Of a stretch of 64,000 nt of DNA, positions 1-7,776 are shown in pieces. A model generated the notes under the pieces. The model made no database searches. It saw only the letters and a list, made by a program, of their open reading frames with translations, and was not told where the DNA came from. The first letter of the stretch is position 1. Each line of letters starts with the position of its first letter. The stretch is from an uncultured Treponema sp. Lineage in GTDB: Bacteria; Spirochaetota; Spirochaetia; Treponematales; Treponemataceae. The stretch lies in assembly GCF_946187725.1 (NCBI RefSeq), contig NZ_CAMHSK010000005.1:1-64000 (forward strand), given 5' to 3'. Both the position numbers and the translations under genes were made by a program.

Positions 1-932
1 AACATTGCCTTGTTGTTGTCGCGGATTGCGTTCATGTGCCACTGCTGAACGATTCCACGCTCTTCGTAAGCGCGTCCGAGTGCAACGAGAACTTTTGTTT
101 TGTAAGCTTCTGCCTCACATTCTGAGATTGTCTCGCCGTTCAAAGCGCGTGCGACTACTGCATCGATGTTTGCGTCAGTGTCGATTTTGCATGGCGGGTA
201 TTCAAGTGCGTGGTCAGAAGCGCGGCATCCGTTTTCAATGAAGAAATCAAGGCGTTTGATGAGGGCTTTGATTACATCATCAGAAGTTTTGATTGCGATT
301 CCGCTGACTTCGCTCAATTTTGCGATGTAGTCTTTGTATGTTGGAAGATTGATGTTGATTGCTTTGTCCGGGCGGTAAGATGGGCGGACTTTTGTTGCGA
401 TTTTGCCGATTGGGGCTGTGCCTGCGGCGATTGCCTTGTGATATTCGAGAGAATCAATCGGGTCGTCTGTTGTGCCGACTGCGTAAACATGGAATTTTTC
501 GAAAATTCCTTTTACTGAAAGTTCATCGCTCTGGAGCATTTTATTTGCTTTTTCCCAGATTGCTGGAGCGGTTTTGACAGTGAGTGGCTCGTCGATTCCG
601 AAATATCGCTGAAGCTCAAGGTGTGTCCAGTGGTAGAGAGGGTTTCCGATAAGGTGCTCGATTGTCTCTGCCCATTTGAGGAATTTTTCGTAATCAGGTT
701 TGTCGCCAGTGATGTAGTCTTCGGTTACGCCGTAAGTGCGCATCTGTCGCCATTTGTAGTGGTCGCCGCCAAGCCAGATTTCTGTAAGATTTTTGAATTT
801 TTTGTTCTCAGCAATCTGTGCTGGAATAAGGTGGCAGTGATAGTCCCAAAGAGGCTCGTTCTTGCAGGCCTCGAACAACTTCTGAGCAGTTTTTGTCTCA
901 AGAAGGAAATCTTTGTCCATGAATTTTTTCAT
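1..932 (-). CDS. uxaC: Glucuronate (uronate) isomerase UxaC, 3' end outside window
   Basis: Reading leftward from the ATG at 932-930, the frame stays open to base 1, giving about 310 of the roughly 470 residues usual for UxaC, so the C-terminus lies outside the window. The N-terminus has the family signature WDYHCHL, with metal-binding His32 and His34, followed by the WLGGDHYKWR segment. UxaC is a cytoplasmic amidohydrolase-superfamily enzyme that converts D-glucuronate to D-fructuronate and D-galacturonate to D-tagaturonate. A GGAG ribosome binding site sits about ten bases before the start. The cell-surface pectinesterase at 55-58 kb fits a pectin/uronate diet. The identification is strong; substrate preference cannot be read from sequence. 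Confidence 0.93.
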   Translation of the reverse strand, partial: MKKFMDKDFLLETKTAQKLFEACKNEPLWDYHCHLIPAQIAENKKFKNLTEIWLGGDHYKWRQMRTYGVTEDYITGDKPDYEKFLKWAETIEHLIGNPLYHWTHLELQRYFGIDEPLTVKTAPAIWEKANKMLQSDELSVKGIFEKFHVYAVGTTDDPIDSLEYHKAIAAGTAPIGKIATKVRPSYRPDKAININLPTYKDYIAKLSEVSGIAIKTSDDVIKALIKRLDFFIENGCRASDHALEYPPCKIDTDANIDAVVARALNGETISECEAEAYKTKVLVALGRAYEERGIVQQWHMNAIRDNNKAM

Positions 933-960
933 CGTTTGTTCTCCAGTACTACAATAGAAG

Positions 961-987
961 TGTTCGGAGAAGTGCAGTTTCCGAACA
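961..987. promoter_or_regulatory. Perfect inverted repeat upstream of uxaC, candidate operator
   Basis: TGTTCGGA (961-968) and TCCGAACA (980-987) are exact reverse complements separated by 11 bases. The repeat lies 29-55 bases before the uxaC start, in the leader or promoter region. There is no T-run, so it is not a terminator. The spacing suits a dimeric repressor such as a uronate-responsive GntR or LacI protein, but the regulator is not identified here. Confidence 0.45.
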
Positions 988-1076
988 AGTCTAATTTTCT
1001 TCTATTTTATCATTCTGGATTTAAAAATCGATGTTATATTGTGTGCAATTTTTGTATAAAAAAGAAATTTGGGTGG

Positions 1077-1286
1077 TTACCCCTGAAGTTCCTCGGAAAT
1101 CCGGCCAATGAGCGAAGCAGAAGCAAACTGCGTACCGGTCTCTATAATCGAAAGATGTTTCTGAGACACGCCCAAACGCTCCGAAAGCTGTTCCTGCGTA
1201 AGCCCCGCCAGTTTGCGATATTTTTTAACATTCCGCCCAAAAAGCTGCGAAATGTATTCTTTTTGTAATTCTTCCTTCTCGTCCAT
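1077..1286 (-). CDS. Small XRE-family helix-turn-helix regulator
   Basis: This 69-residue protein is essentially one Cro/C1-type DNA-binding domain. The stretch LTQEQLSERLGVSQKHLSII contains the helix-turn-helix, with the usual conserved Q and the S..ETG pattern. I chose the ATG at 1286. A TTG 45 bases further upstream is in frame but has no ribosome binding site and lies upstream of the predicted -10 box. The gene also has no Shine-Dalgarno at 1286; instead GATAAT lies six bases before the ATG, which suggests a leaderless message. Its target is unknown. It lies between uxaC and the transhydrogenase operon and could regulate itself or a neighbour. Confidence 0.75.
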   Translation of the reverse strand: MDEKEELQKEYISQLFGRNVKKYRKLAGLTQEQLSERLGVSQKHLSIIETGTQFASASLIGRISEELQG

Positions 1287-1292
1287 GCAAAA

Positions 1293-1298
1293 ATTATC
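1293..1298 (-). promoter_or_regulatory. -10 box of the XRE gene, six bases before ATG
   Basis: GATAAT on the minus strand is followed by six bases and then the ATG. A weak -35 (TTTCAG) lies 17 bases upstream. Transcription would start at or next to the start codon, giving a leaderless message. Confidence 0.45.
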
Positions 1299-1454
1299 AA
1301 ATGCCTGCCGATTTTCTGAAACTTGTATCAAAGTTATAAATATACCTAAGGAGAATTTTTAAGGCAAAATGCGGATTTAAACAATTAGCTGTCTCCATAC
1401 GCACAAATTTTACAAAAAACCGATAAAATTGATGTAAAACTTTTCTTTTTTCTA

Positions 1455-1460
1455 TATAAT
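1455..1460 (+). promoter_or_regulatory. Probable -10 box of the pnt operon
   Basis: A consensus TATAAT lies in a very AT-rich stretch 58 bases before pntAA. TTGATG at 1429-1434 is the best -35 but is 20 bases away, longer than ideal, so the exact promoter is uncertain. Confidence 0.45.
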
Positions 1461-1517
1461 GGAAGCGATTTTTTTAGCTTATGTTTAGCTATTTCACAAA
1501 ATAGGAGGCTTTCAAAA

Positions 1518-2651
1518 ATGAAGAAAGTTTTGGTCTGCAAGGAAAAGGACGAGCGCGAGACACGCGTTGCCCTCATTCCTGATGACATCAAAAAACTTGT
1601 TTCTATGGGCTTTGAATTCAAAGTCGTTTCTGGAGCAGGTTTGAAGAGCGGGTTCAGCGATGAGGCTTACAAAACAGCAGGCGCTTCTATCGTTGCAAAA
1701 GAAGAAGATGCTTACAACGATTCAGAAATCATTGTCCGCATTATGAAGCCAGAGTCAATTGACGGAATCAAAGAAGGCACATTGCATTTGAGCTATATGG
1801 ATCCGTTCAACGAAAAAGATCTTTTGAATAATTTCGCTTCTAAAGGAATTCAGGCTGTATCTTTGGAGATGATTCCTCGAAGCACACTCGCTCAGAAGAT
1901 GGATGTTCAGTCATCACAGACTTCTTTGGCAGGTTACGTTGCTGTCGTAAATGCAGCTGCTAAACTTCCTAAAATCCTTCCTATGATGGTTACTCCGGCA
2001 GGTACAATCAACCCGGCTCGCGTTTTCATTATTGGTGTCGGTGTTGCCGGTCTTCAGGCAATCGCTACTGCAAAACGTTTGGGCGCACGTGTTGACGCTT
2101 TCGATACTCGTCCGGTCGTTGAAGAGCAGGTTAAATCACTTGGTGCTTCATTCGTTAAGATTGACCTCGGTGAAATGGGTCAGACTGCACAGGGATACGC
2201 AAAAGAGCTTACTCCTGAGCAGATTGCAAAACAGAAGGAAGCACAGGCTAAAGTTTGTGAAAAAGCAAACATCGTCATTACAACTGCAAAAGTATTCGGT
2301 CGCAAGGCTCCACGTCTCATCGAAAAGAACGTTCTTGACCGCATGATGCCAGGCTCAATCGTAGTCGATATGGCTTGTTCAACAGGCGGAAACGTTGAGG
2401 GTTCAAAGCTCTTTGAAAACGTTGTTACAGAGAACGGCGTTACAATCATGTCAGGCGACTTGCTCGAGCGACAGGTTCCGTATGATGCTTCAAAGATGTT
2501 CTCTGGAAACATCACGGCCTTCCTCACACATGCCGGCTTCTACAACAAAGAAGCAAAAGAATTCAATGTCAACATGGAAGATGACATCATGAAGGGCTGC
2601 TTGCTCACACAGGGCGGACAGATTATTCATGAACGCTTCAAGAATAACTAA
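1518..2651 (+). CDS. pntAA: NAD(P) transhydrogenase alpha subunit, part 1 (domain I, NAD-binding)
   Basis: This 377-residue protein matches the soluble NAD(H)-binding domain I of proton-translocating transhydrogenase. It starts with the alanine dehydrogenase/PNT N-terminal fold (KEKDERETRVALIP) and carries a Rossmann glycine motif GVGVAGLQA near residues 175-183, followed by DTRPVVEEQVKSLGA. The alpha chain is split: the membrane part is encoded by the next gene, as in Rhodospirillum and many anaerobes. AGGAGG lies upstream at good spacing. With pntAB and pntB it transfers hydride between NADH and NADP+ using the proton gradient, supplying NADPH to a fermentative cell. Confidence 0.95.
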   Translation: MKKVLVCKEKDERETRVALIPDDIKKLVSMGFEFKVVSGAGLKSGFSDEAYKTAGASIVAKEEDAYNDSEIIVRIMKPESIDGIKEGTLHLSYMDPFNEKDLLNNFASKGIQAVSLEMIPRSTLAQKMDVQSSQTSLAGYVAVVNAAAKLPKILPMMVTPAGTINPARVFIIGVGVAGLQAIATAKRLGARVDAFDTRPVVEEQVKSLGASFVKIDLGEMGQTAQGYAKELTPEQIAKQKEAQAKVCEKANIVITTAKVFGRKAPRLIEKNVLDRMMPGSIVVDMACSTGGNVEGSKLFENVVTENGVTIMSGDLLERQVPYDASKMFSGNITAFLTHAGFYNKEAKEFNVNMEDDIMKGCLLTQGGQIIHERFKNN

Positions 2652-2680
2652 AAAGTCGATTTCATAAGGAGTTAATTTTT

Positions 2681-2974
2681 ATGGATATTATGCTTATTTT
2701 CGTATTTGTAATCGCTGCTTTCCTTGGATTGGAGTTGATTGCAAAAGTTCCTTCACAGCTTCATACACCGTTGATGTCAGGAACTAACGCTATTTCTGGT
2801 ATCACTGTTGTTGGTGCTATTTCTATCACAGCAGCAGCCGTTAAAATCGGTGGAAAGGTCGGAGCTGTTCTCGGCTTCCTCGCTATTGTTTTTGCTACTA
2901 TCAACGTAATCGGTGGTTACATGGTAACAGACCGAATGCTTGGTATGTTCAAGAAAAAGGACTCTAAGAAATAA
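2681..2974 (+). CDS. pntAB: NAD(P) transhydrogenase alpha subunit, part 2 (membrane)
   Basis: This 97-residue protein has about three transmembrane segments and the characteristic SQLHTPLMSGTNAISGI sequence of the C-terminal membrane part of the alpha chain (part of domain II). The ATG follows an AAGGAG site. It lies 29 bases after pntAA and 13 bases before pntB, in one operon. It forms the proton channel together with the membrane part of PntB. The basic tail KKKDSKK is expected to face the cytoplasm. The identity is firm. Confidence 0.94.
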   Translation: MDIMLIFVFVIAAFLGLELIAKVPSQLHTPLMSGTNAISGITVVGAISITAAAVKIGGKVGAVLGFLAIVFATINVIGGYMVTDRMLGMFKKKDSKK

Positions 2975-2987
2975 GAGGTGCTGAGAA

Positions 2988-4439
2988 ATGTCTGATATAG
3001 CTATTAAAATTCTTTACATGGTTTCTTGTATCTTCTTCATCCGTGGTATCAAATTGCTCGGAAAGACAGATACAGCCCGCAAGGGTAACGCATATTCAGC
3101 AGTCGGTATGTTGATTGCTTGTGTAACAGTTCTTGTTCAGAAAGATGTTATGAGCGCATTTGCTTCTGACGCTGCTGCCTGGGGCGGAAACCCACTTTTG
3201 GCAAACGGCTATTGCTGGATTATCGTAGCTGTTTTGATTGGTACAATCATCGGTGCTATCTGGTCTAAGAAAGTTCAGATGACTGGTATGCCTGAGCTCG
3301 TTGCTTTGTTCAACGGTTTCGGTGGTCTTTCTTCACTTCTCGTTGCTTTGACACAGTACATCGCAGCAGAAAAAGGTGACTATTTCACAGCTGTTTCACT
3401 CGGCCTTACAATCGCAATCGGTGCTGTTGCATTCACAGGTTCTTTGGTTGCATGGGGCAAATTGAGCGGAAAAATGACTTTCAAGGGCTGGGTAATTCCT
3501 GCTAAGAACGCTGTAAACGGCGTTTTGTGCGTACTCGGACTTATTTCAATCATCGCTTACTCATTCTTCACTTCTGACAATCCATTTGGATTCCAAGAAA
3601 TCGAAAAATGCGGCGTAATCGCTTCTACGGCAATCTTCCTCCTTTTGGGCTTCACAATGGTTATCCCAATCGGTGGTGGTGATATGCCGGTTATCATTTC
3701 ATTCTTGAATGCTTTGTCTGGTTTGGCTGCTGCTTTTGCTGGTTTCGCAATCAACAACACTGTACTTGTAGTTTCTGGATGTCTCGTAGGTGCTTCTGGT
3801 CTTATCCTTACATTGATTATGTGTAAGGCTATGAACCGCACATTCGGTTCCCTCCTCTTCAAGAGCTTCGGTGGTTCAAAGAAGAAGGGCGCAAATGGTC
3901 CTGCAAAGGAGCCGAAGGCTATATCTGTGGAAGACGCTTACATGATTCTCGAGGCTGCAAAGAACGTTGTATTCGTTCCAGGTTACGGTATGGCTGTAGC
4001 TCAGGCTCAGCACGCCGTAAAAGAGCTTTGCGACAAGCTTGAAGAGAACGGTGCAGAAGTAAACTTCGCAATCCACCCGGTTGCAGGTCGTATGCCAGGA
4101 CACATGAACGTATTGCTTGCTGAGGCAAATGTTCCTTATGAGCAGCTCAAAACAGCTGACGAGATGAACCCACAGATGAGCAATGTTGACGTTGCAATCG
4201 TTATCGGTGCAAACGACGTTGTTAACCCGGATGCTATCAACGACGAGTCAAGCCCGCTCTACGGTATGCCAATCGTAAACGCTCACGAGGCTCGCACAGT
4301 ATTCGTACTCAAGCGTGGTAAGGGTACAGGCTTCTCTGGTGTTGAGAACCCGCTCTTTACAAACGATAATACTGTAATGATTTACGGAGACGCTAAGGCT
4401 ACGGTCTCGGCGCTTGTAAGTGAATTTAATGATCAGTAA
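2988..4439 (+). CDS. pntB: NAD(P) transhydrogenase beta subunit
   Basis: This 483-residue protein has an N-terminal half of about nine hydrophobic helices (domain II) and a C-terminal cytoplasmic NADP(H)-binding domain III. Domain III shows the GYGMAVAQAQ nucleotide motif, AIHPVAGRMPGHMNVLLAEA, and the terminal VIGANDVVNPDA segment. These are hallmark PntB sequences and the length is normal. It follows pntAB by 13 bases with AAGAGGTG as ribosome binding site. An intrinsic terminator at 4514-4548 closes the operon. Confidence 0.96.
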   Translation: MSDIAIKILYMVSCIFFIRGIKLLGKTDTARKGNAYSAVGMLIACVTVLVQKDVMSAFASDAAAWGGNPLLANGYCWIIVAVLIGTIIGAIWSKKVQMTGMPELVALFNGFGGLSSLLVALTQYIAAEKGDYFTAVSLGLTIAIGAVAFTGSLVAWGKLSGKMTFKGWVIPAKNAVNGVLCVLGLISIIAYSFFTSDNPFGFQEIEKCGVIASTAIFLLLGFTMVIPIGGGDMPVIISFLNALSGLAAAFAGFAINNTVLVVSGCLVGASGLILTLIMCKAMNRTFGSLLFKSFGGSKKKGANGPAKEPKAISVEDAYMILEAAKNVVFVPGYGMAVAQAQHAVKELCDKLEENGAEVNFAIHPVAGRMPGHMNVLLAEANVPYEQLKTADEMNPQMSNVDVAIVIGANDVVNPDAINDESSPLYGMPIVNAHEARTVFVLKRGKGTGFSGVENPLFTNDNTVMIYGDAKATVSALVSEFNDQ

Positions 4440-4513
4440 TTAGACGCAGATGCACACAGATACACGCGGATGTTTTTATACGGAAGTGTGGCTGTGTGTT
4501 GCTTGTGTTTTAC

Positions 4514-4548
4514 GCCAGTCTTCTGCATGGGGGACTGGCTTTTTTTTT
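4514..4548 (+). terminator. Intrinsic terminator after pntB
   Basis: GCCAGTC (4514-4520) pairs with GACTGGC (4533-4539), with a 12-base loop and nine T residues directly after. It closes the pnt operon. No A-run on the left, so it looks one-directional. Confidence 0.85.
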
Positions 4549-4571
4549 CGATTTTACGAAAATTTACAATT

Positions 4572-4856
4572 TTATATATATCTTTTTACAAGAGAAATAA
4601 TTTCATTTCTAGCCTTTTCTCGTTCTTCATTTGGTGTCGAAAAAAGAATTTCAGGTCTGATTTTTAAAGCATTACAAATTTTGATAAGCGTATATAGATT
4701 TGGAATATTTCGACCTGATTCAATACAGTTTACTTGATTTTGGGAAAGCCCTGCAGCAAAAGAAAGTTCAATTTGTGACATGTTTGCTTTTTGTCGTTCT
4801 TCTTTTAGTCTTGCGAGTACGAAATTGACCTGTTTTTGATATTCCTGTTCATCCAT
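4572..4856 (-). CDS. XRE-family helix-turn-helix regulator
   Basis: This 94-residue protein has a central Cro/C1-type domain: MSQIELSFAAGLSQNQVNCI followed by ESGRNIPNLYTLIKICNAL, a textbook XRE motif. The start at 4856 (MDEQEYQK) is chosen over an in-frame start 39 bases upstream, which adds hydrophobic residues and precedes the domain. No Shine-Dalgarno is visible. The gene is divergent from three small genes, and the two -35 elements overlap (4882-4888), so it very likely represses itself and the small-gene cluster. It ends just beyond the pnt terminator. Confidence 0.82.
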   Translation of the reverse strand: MDEQEYQKQVNFVLARLKEERQKANMSQIELSFAAGLSQNQVNCIESGRNIPNLYTLIKICNALKIRPEILFSTPNEEREKARNEIISLVKRYI

Positions 4857-4881
4857 CTGATACAATATGAACGGAATAACA

Positions 4882-4911
4882 TTGACAAACAACACGAAAT
4901 TTCATTATATT
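4882..4911 (+). promoter_or_regulatory. Promoter of the Sel1/small-gene cluster
   Basis: TTGACA (4882-4887), 18 bases, then TATATT (4906-4911). The reverse complement of the same -35 region gives TTGTCA, which may serve the divergent XRE gene (-10 TATTGT at 4862-4867). Confidence 0.65.
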
Positions 4912-4967
4912 GTCTAATGGTTTTTCATTGATTCTTATAACTGAAAAACATTGTTTCCAATAATGAA
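4900..4967. promoter_or_regulatory. Inverted pair TTTCATTAT / ATAATGAAA, candidate XRE operators
   Basis: TTTCATTATATTG (4900-4912) overlaps the -10 box. CAATAATGAAA (4957-4967) is its inverted copy, differing by one base in the middle. One copy on the promoter and one in the leader suit repression by the adjacent XRE protein. Inference only. Confidence 0.35.
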
Positions 4968-4986
4968 ACTTATCAAGGAGAGTTAT

Positions 4987-5163
4987 ATGGATTTGTCGGA
5001 ATTAGAACTTTCTGAAAAAGAGCAGTTTGAAGCAATTAAAAAAGCTGCAGAAAACGGAAATGTGTCTGCTATGCTAAAACTATCGGAATATTATGAAAAG
5101 GGAATTGGTACTGCCAAGAATCCTGAGCTGGCAGATTATTGGCGTAAAGAAGGACAGATTTAA
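4987..5163 (+). CDS. Small Sel1-repeat protein
   Basis: This 58-residue protein is almost entirely one Sel1-like (TPR-related) repeat: an AAENGNVSAMLKLSEYYEKG helix pair, then a GTAKNPELADYWRKEG helix. The start at 4987 follows CAAGGAGAG; the frame could be extended 36 bases upstream but would bypass that ribosome binding site. Sel1 repeats mediate protein-protein contacts. One repeat alone is unusually short, so this is either an adaptor or the remnant of a longer protein. It heads a co-directional set with the next two genes, divergent from an XRE regulator. Confidence 0.7.
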   Translation: MDLSELELSEKEQFEAIKKAAENGNVSAMLKLSEYYEKGIGTAKNPELADYWRKEGQI

Positions 5164-5186
5164 CAGAAAAAAAGGAGTGAAACAAA

Positions 5187-5534
5187 ATGGGATTTTTTAA
5201 GTCAAAACTTACACAGGAAGAATATGACGAATGGATGAGGAAGGCATCTTGTTCTTTCGATTCGATATCAGGAGCCACAGCTGAGATATCGTTTGGACCT
5301 TCGCAAATTAGTTTAGCTGATTGTGACGGTAACAGTAAGGAGTTTGAAGCAGAAGAAGTCCCAACAAGCAAGAATCATCTTGGTGGACAAATGTTCATCT
5401 ATGGGAAAGCGAAACAGGCTGTAATAAAATACATGAAAGAAAATGGTTATCGCTTTGTGAATTCTGGAGAAAAAGAAATCTTCATGAATTTTAATTATGA
5501 AGATAACAGAACTTTTTCAATCGAAAAAGAATAG
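5187..5534 (+). CDS. Unrecognised 115-residue protein
   Basis: No family is recognised. The start is well supported by AAAGGAG at proper spacing before the ATG. The protein is soluble, mildly acidic, with no signal peptide or membrane segment. It begins MGFFKSKLTQEEYDEWM and has a possible beta-rich middle and a helical KQAVIKYMKENGYRF stretch. It lies 23 bases after the Sel1 gene and ten before the next unknown gene, so the three are likely co-transcribed. A role linked to the divergent XRE regulator is a guess from position only. Confidence 0.6.
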   Translation: MGFFKSKLTQEEYDEWMRKASCSFDSISGATAEISFGPSQISLADCDGNSKEFEAEEVPTSKNHLGGQMFIYGKAKQAVIKYMKENGYRFVNSGEKEIFMNFNYEDNRTFSIEKE

Positions 5535-5544
5535 GGGAAATAAT

Positions 5545-5850
5545 ATGTCGTCTACAGTATTTAAAGCAAAATATGGAAACCACACAATTACATATGAAAT
5601 AAAATCCTATACGCTCAAATCTGAATTTGAGTTGACGATAGATGATAATTATTGTGATCATAAAATTCTTGGTATTGCTAAAAATTCAGAAATAAATGTT
5701 CGGTATGTTGATTTGCAGGGAACATTTGTAGACAATGGCAATGACTATATAGTTCTTGTTCGACTAAAGACAAGTTTTTCTGATTTAATGCAGCAAGTGC
5801 CTGTATTGTATATCAATAATTGTGAAGTTCCTCTTATCAAAACAAATTAA
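5545..5850 (+). CDS. Unrecognised 101-residue protein
   Basis: No family is recognised. The start at 5545 is preceded by AGGGGAAA. The sequence alternates short hydrophobic and polar stretches (FKAKYGNHTITYEIKSY, NEVRYVD-like strands) and looks like a small all-beta soluble domain. There is no signal peptide. It is the last gene of the cluster and is closed by a strong terminator at 5908-5938. Base composition is more AT-rich than the flanking metabolic genes, so recent acquisition is possible. Confidence 0.58.
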   Translation: MSSTVFKAKYGNHTITYEIKSYTLKSEFELTIDDNYCDHKILGIAKNSEINVRYVDLQGTFVDNGNDYIVLVRLKTSFSDLMQQVPVLYINNCEVPLIKTN

Positions 5851-5907
5851 AACTTGTGAGAAAGTAAATCTTATATTCAATGCGCCTTTAATCGCGAATG
5901 TTATACA

Positions 5908-5938
5908 GAGGCCGTAATTTTTTTACGGTCTCGTTTTT
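5908..5938 (+). terminator. Intrinsic terminator after the small-gene cluster
   Basis: GAGGCCGTAA (5908-5917) pairs with TTACGGTCTC (5923-5932) with one G-T pair, followed by GTTTTT. Confidence 0.85.
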
Positions 5939-5979
5939 ATTTATGGGAAAGTTGCTTGAAGAAAAGTACACAGAATAGT

Positions 5980-6125
5980 TTCCCCCATGCGTTAAGGATG
6001 CACAAGGCGGCGGAGCAGTTCTGGAATGAGCGTAGCGAATGGAACAATGAAGCGATTAGCGGAACCTGGAGCAGCCTGACCCGAAGGTAGCGTATGCGAC
6101 CGTAGGGGAACGCCCAATCTGTGGG
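5980..6125. repeat. GC-rich dispersed repeat, copy A
   Basis: Bases 5851-6192 hold no gene. After the terminator comes a GC-rich, palindrome-bearing stretch with modules such as GAGCGTAGCGAATGG and GGGAACGCCCA (6106-6116). The last module recurs inverted in copy D (35779-35789). It resembles small non-coding repeats, not a gene. Confidence 0.55.
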
Positions 6126-6192
6126 CCTGGCATTTTTTAATACTCTGCAAAAATCCCTGAAATGCACTACAATATTCCTAAAGAGAACTTTT

Positions 6193-6555
6193 ATGGAATT
6201 GATTAGAAAAGCTTGCGTGAAAACATTGCGCAATCCTGGCGTGGAGTCAGCTCAGCTCTTGAATCCTGAAAACAGCAAAAGCGAGCGGATTACGATTACA
6301 CGGGTGCGGGTTGAAAGCGGGGCAGAACAAGGTCGTCACTGTCACGATTCTTCGGAACAAATATGGATTGCTTTGAAAGGCAAGGGGAAACTGCTGCTCG
6401 CAGACGGCAAAGAAGAGGATTTTTCTGAAGGCGATACTGTCCGCTTCGCAGACGGCGATATTCATGGGCTAAAAAACGACAGCGGCGAACTTTTTGAATA
6501 TATTTCGGTAACTTCGCCTCCTATAAACTTTTCCTATGCATATAAGAATAAATAG
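6193..6555 (+). CDS. Small cupin-domain protein
   Basis: This 120-residue protein is a single cupin barrel. Residues about 45-100 carry GAEQGRHCHDSSEQIWIALKG (cupin motif 1, metal-type histidines and a glutamate further on) and then EGDTVRFADGDIHGLKN (motif 2). The start at 6193 follows AAGAGA; a longer in-frame start upstream would run through the GC-rich repeat and is rejected. Single-domain cupins of this size bind metals and act on small molecules or sense them; the substrate here is unknown. It appears to be transcribed alone. Confidence 0.82.
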   Translation: MELIRKACVKTLRNPGVESAQLLNPENSKSERITITRVRVESGAEQGRHCHDSSEQIWIALKGKGKLLLADGKEEDFSEGDTVRFADGDIHGLKNDSGELFEYISVTSPPINFSYAYKNK

Positions 6556-6611
6556 TCCCAGAATTTTTGTGATTTGAAACGCTTATTCTCTCCATACAGA
6601 ATCTTTTTTCC

Positions 6612-6641
6612 TTGTACGGGCTGCATTTCTCGTGTTAGTAT
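6612..6641 (+). promoter_or_regulatory. Probable promoter of the hydroxy-acid oxidase gene
   Basis: TTGTAC (6612-6617), 18 bases, TAGTAT (6636-6641) with an upstream TG dinucleotide at 6633-6634. The -10 ends 17 bases before the ATG at 6659. Confidence 0.45.
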
Positions 6642-6658
6642 TACTCAGAGGTAAAAAA

Positions 6659-7678
6659 ATGACTTACACTGATGTACTTGAAGAAGCTCGAAAATTTATT
6701 GGGGATAAGTGCAAGGCTTGTCCTGTTTGTAATGGTGTGGCTTGTAAAAATTCAATTCCGGGTCCTGGAGCAAAGGGGAGTGGAACGGTTGCCATCCGTA
6801 ATTTTAATGCCTGGCAGAATATTTGTGTGAATATGGACACAATTTATGAGCACGGAACCGTAGATACTTCTATCGAATTCTTTGGAAAGCATTTTGCACT
6901 TCCAGTTTTTGCAGGTCCTGTTGGAAGCGTTAATTTCCATTACGGTGATAAGTTTGATGATTTGTCCTACAATCATACTTTGCTTACGGCGTGTGCCGCA
7001 AATGGTATTGTGGGCTTTACTGGTGATGGCGTTAATATCAAGGTTATGGAAGGGGCTGCAAAATCAATCGCCGCGAACAACGGAATTGGAATTCCTACCA
7101 TTAAACCATGGGATTTAGATACTATCAAAGAAAAGATGGAACTTGTCCGTACAGGCAATCCTTTTGCGATGGCAATGGACATTGATGCGGCTGGTCTTCC
7201 ATTCTTAAAGAACAGAAATCCACCGGCTGGAAGCAAATCTGTGGCCGAGCTTAAGCAGATTGTTGAGATGGCAAATCTTCCATTCATCATTAAGGGCGTA
7301 ATGACTGTTCGTGGTGCGCTCAAAGCAATGGAAGCCGGAGCAAGCGCAATCGTAGTTTCAAATCATGGCGGACGAGTTTTGGACGGTTGCCCGGCAACAG
7401 CCGAAGTCTTGCCAGAAATTGCAGAGGCCGTAAAAGGTAAGATGAAGATTATCGTTGACGGCGGAATCCGTAGCGGAACTGATGTGTTTAAGGCTATCGC
7501 GCTCGGTGCAGATGCGGTAATCATTACCCGCCCATTCGTTACTGCCGTTTTCGGTGGCGGCGAAGAAGGCGTAAAAGCATATGTCGAAAAAATCAAAGGC
7601 GAGCTTGAAGACACAATGGCAATGACCGGCACGCTTAAAATCTCCGACATCACGAAGGAAAAGATTACACGCTATTAA
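6659..7678 (+). CDS. FMN-dependent alpha-hydroxy-acid oxidizing protein
   Basis: This 339-residue TIM-barrel protein belongs to the lactate oxidase / L-lactate dehydrogenase / glycolate oxidase family. It shows the hallmark SNHGGRVLDGCPAT with catalytic His, then KIIVDGGIRSGTDVFKAIALGAD with the FMN phosphate site. The N-terminus differs from classical LldD: a cysteine cluster CKACPVCNGVACKNS occupies residues about 21-35, as in a clostridial-type subgroup, and may bind metal or an Fe-S cluster. The ATG at 6659 follows CAGAGG. Likely cytoplasmic oxidation of lactate or a related 2-hydroxy acid; the electron acceptor is unknown. Confidence 0.82.
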   Translation: MTYTDVLEEARKFIGDKCKACPVCNGVACKNSIPGPGAKGSGTVAIRNFNAWQNICVNMDTIYEHGTVDTSIEFFGKHFALPVFAGPVGSVNFHYGDKFDDLSYNHTLLTACAANGIVGFTGDGVNIKVMEGAAKSIAANNGIGIPTIKPWDLDTIKEKMELVRTGNPFAMAMDIDAAGLPFLKNRNPPAGSKSVAELKQIVEMANLPFIIKGVMTVRGALKAMEAGASAIVVSNHGGRVLDGCPATAEVLPEIAEAVKGKMKIIVDGGIRSGTDVFKAIALGADAVIITRPFVTAVFGGGEEGVKAYVEKIKGELEDTMAMTGTLKISDITKEKITRY

Positions 7679-7684
7679 TTTGCG

Positions 7685-7746
7685 ACTCATTCTCATATTG
7701 ACATTTTTGTTAGTTTAGTGTAATTTGACACTCGTTCTCAAATTGA
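7685..7746 (+). promoter_or_regulatory. Promoter with two direct-repeat operators, probably Zur/Fur-type
   Basis: TTGACA (7698-7703), 17 bases, TAATTT (7721-7726) forms a promoter. A 17-base word, ACTCATTCTCATATTGA (7685-7701), recurs at 7730-7746 with two changes. The first copy overlaps the -35 and the second overlaps the expected start site. The TGAGAAtGAGT core on the opposite strand resembles Fur-family boxes. Because a zinc-binding protein gene lies downstream, a Zur-like repressor is the best guess. Confidence 0.6.
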
Positions 7747-7776
7747 TGCGTGCATCAGTTTCTGAGCGGAGATTTA

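Noticed and set aside
621-1268. A 215-codon plus-strand frame opposite uxaC
   Set aside because: It overlaps the clearly conserved uxaC and XRE genes on the other strand and shows no recognisable protein features.
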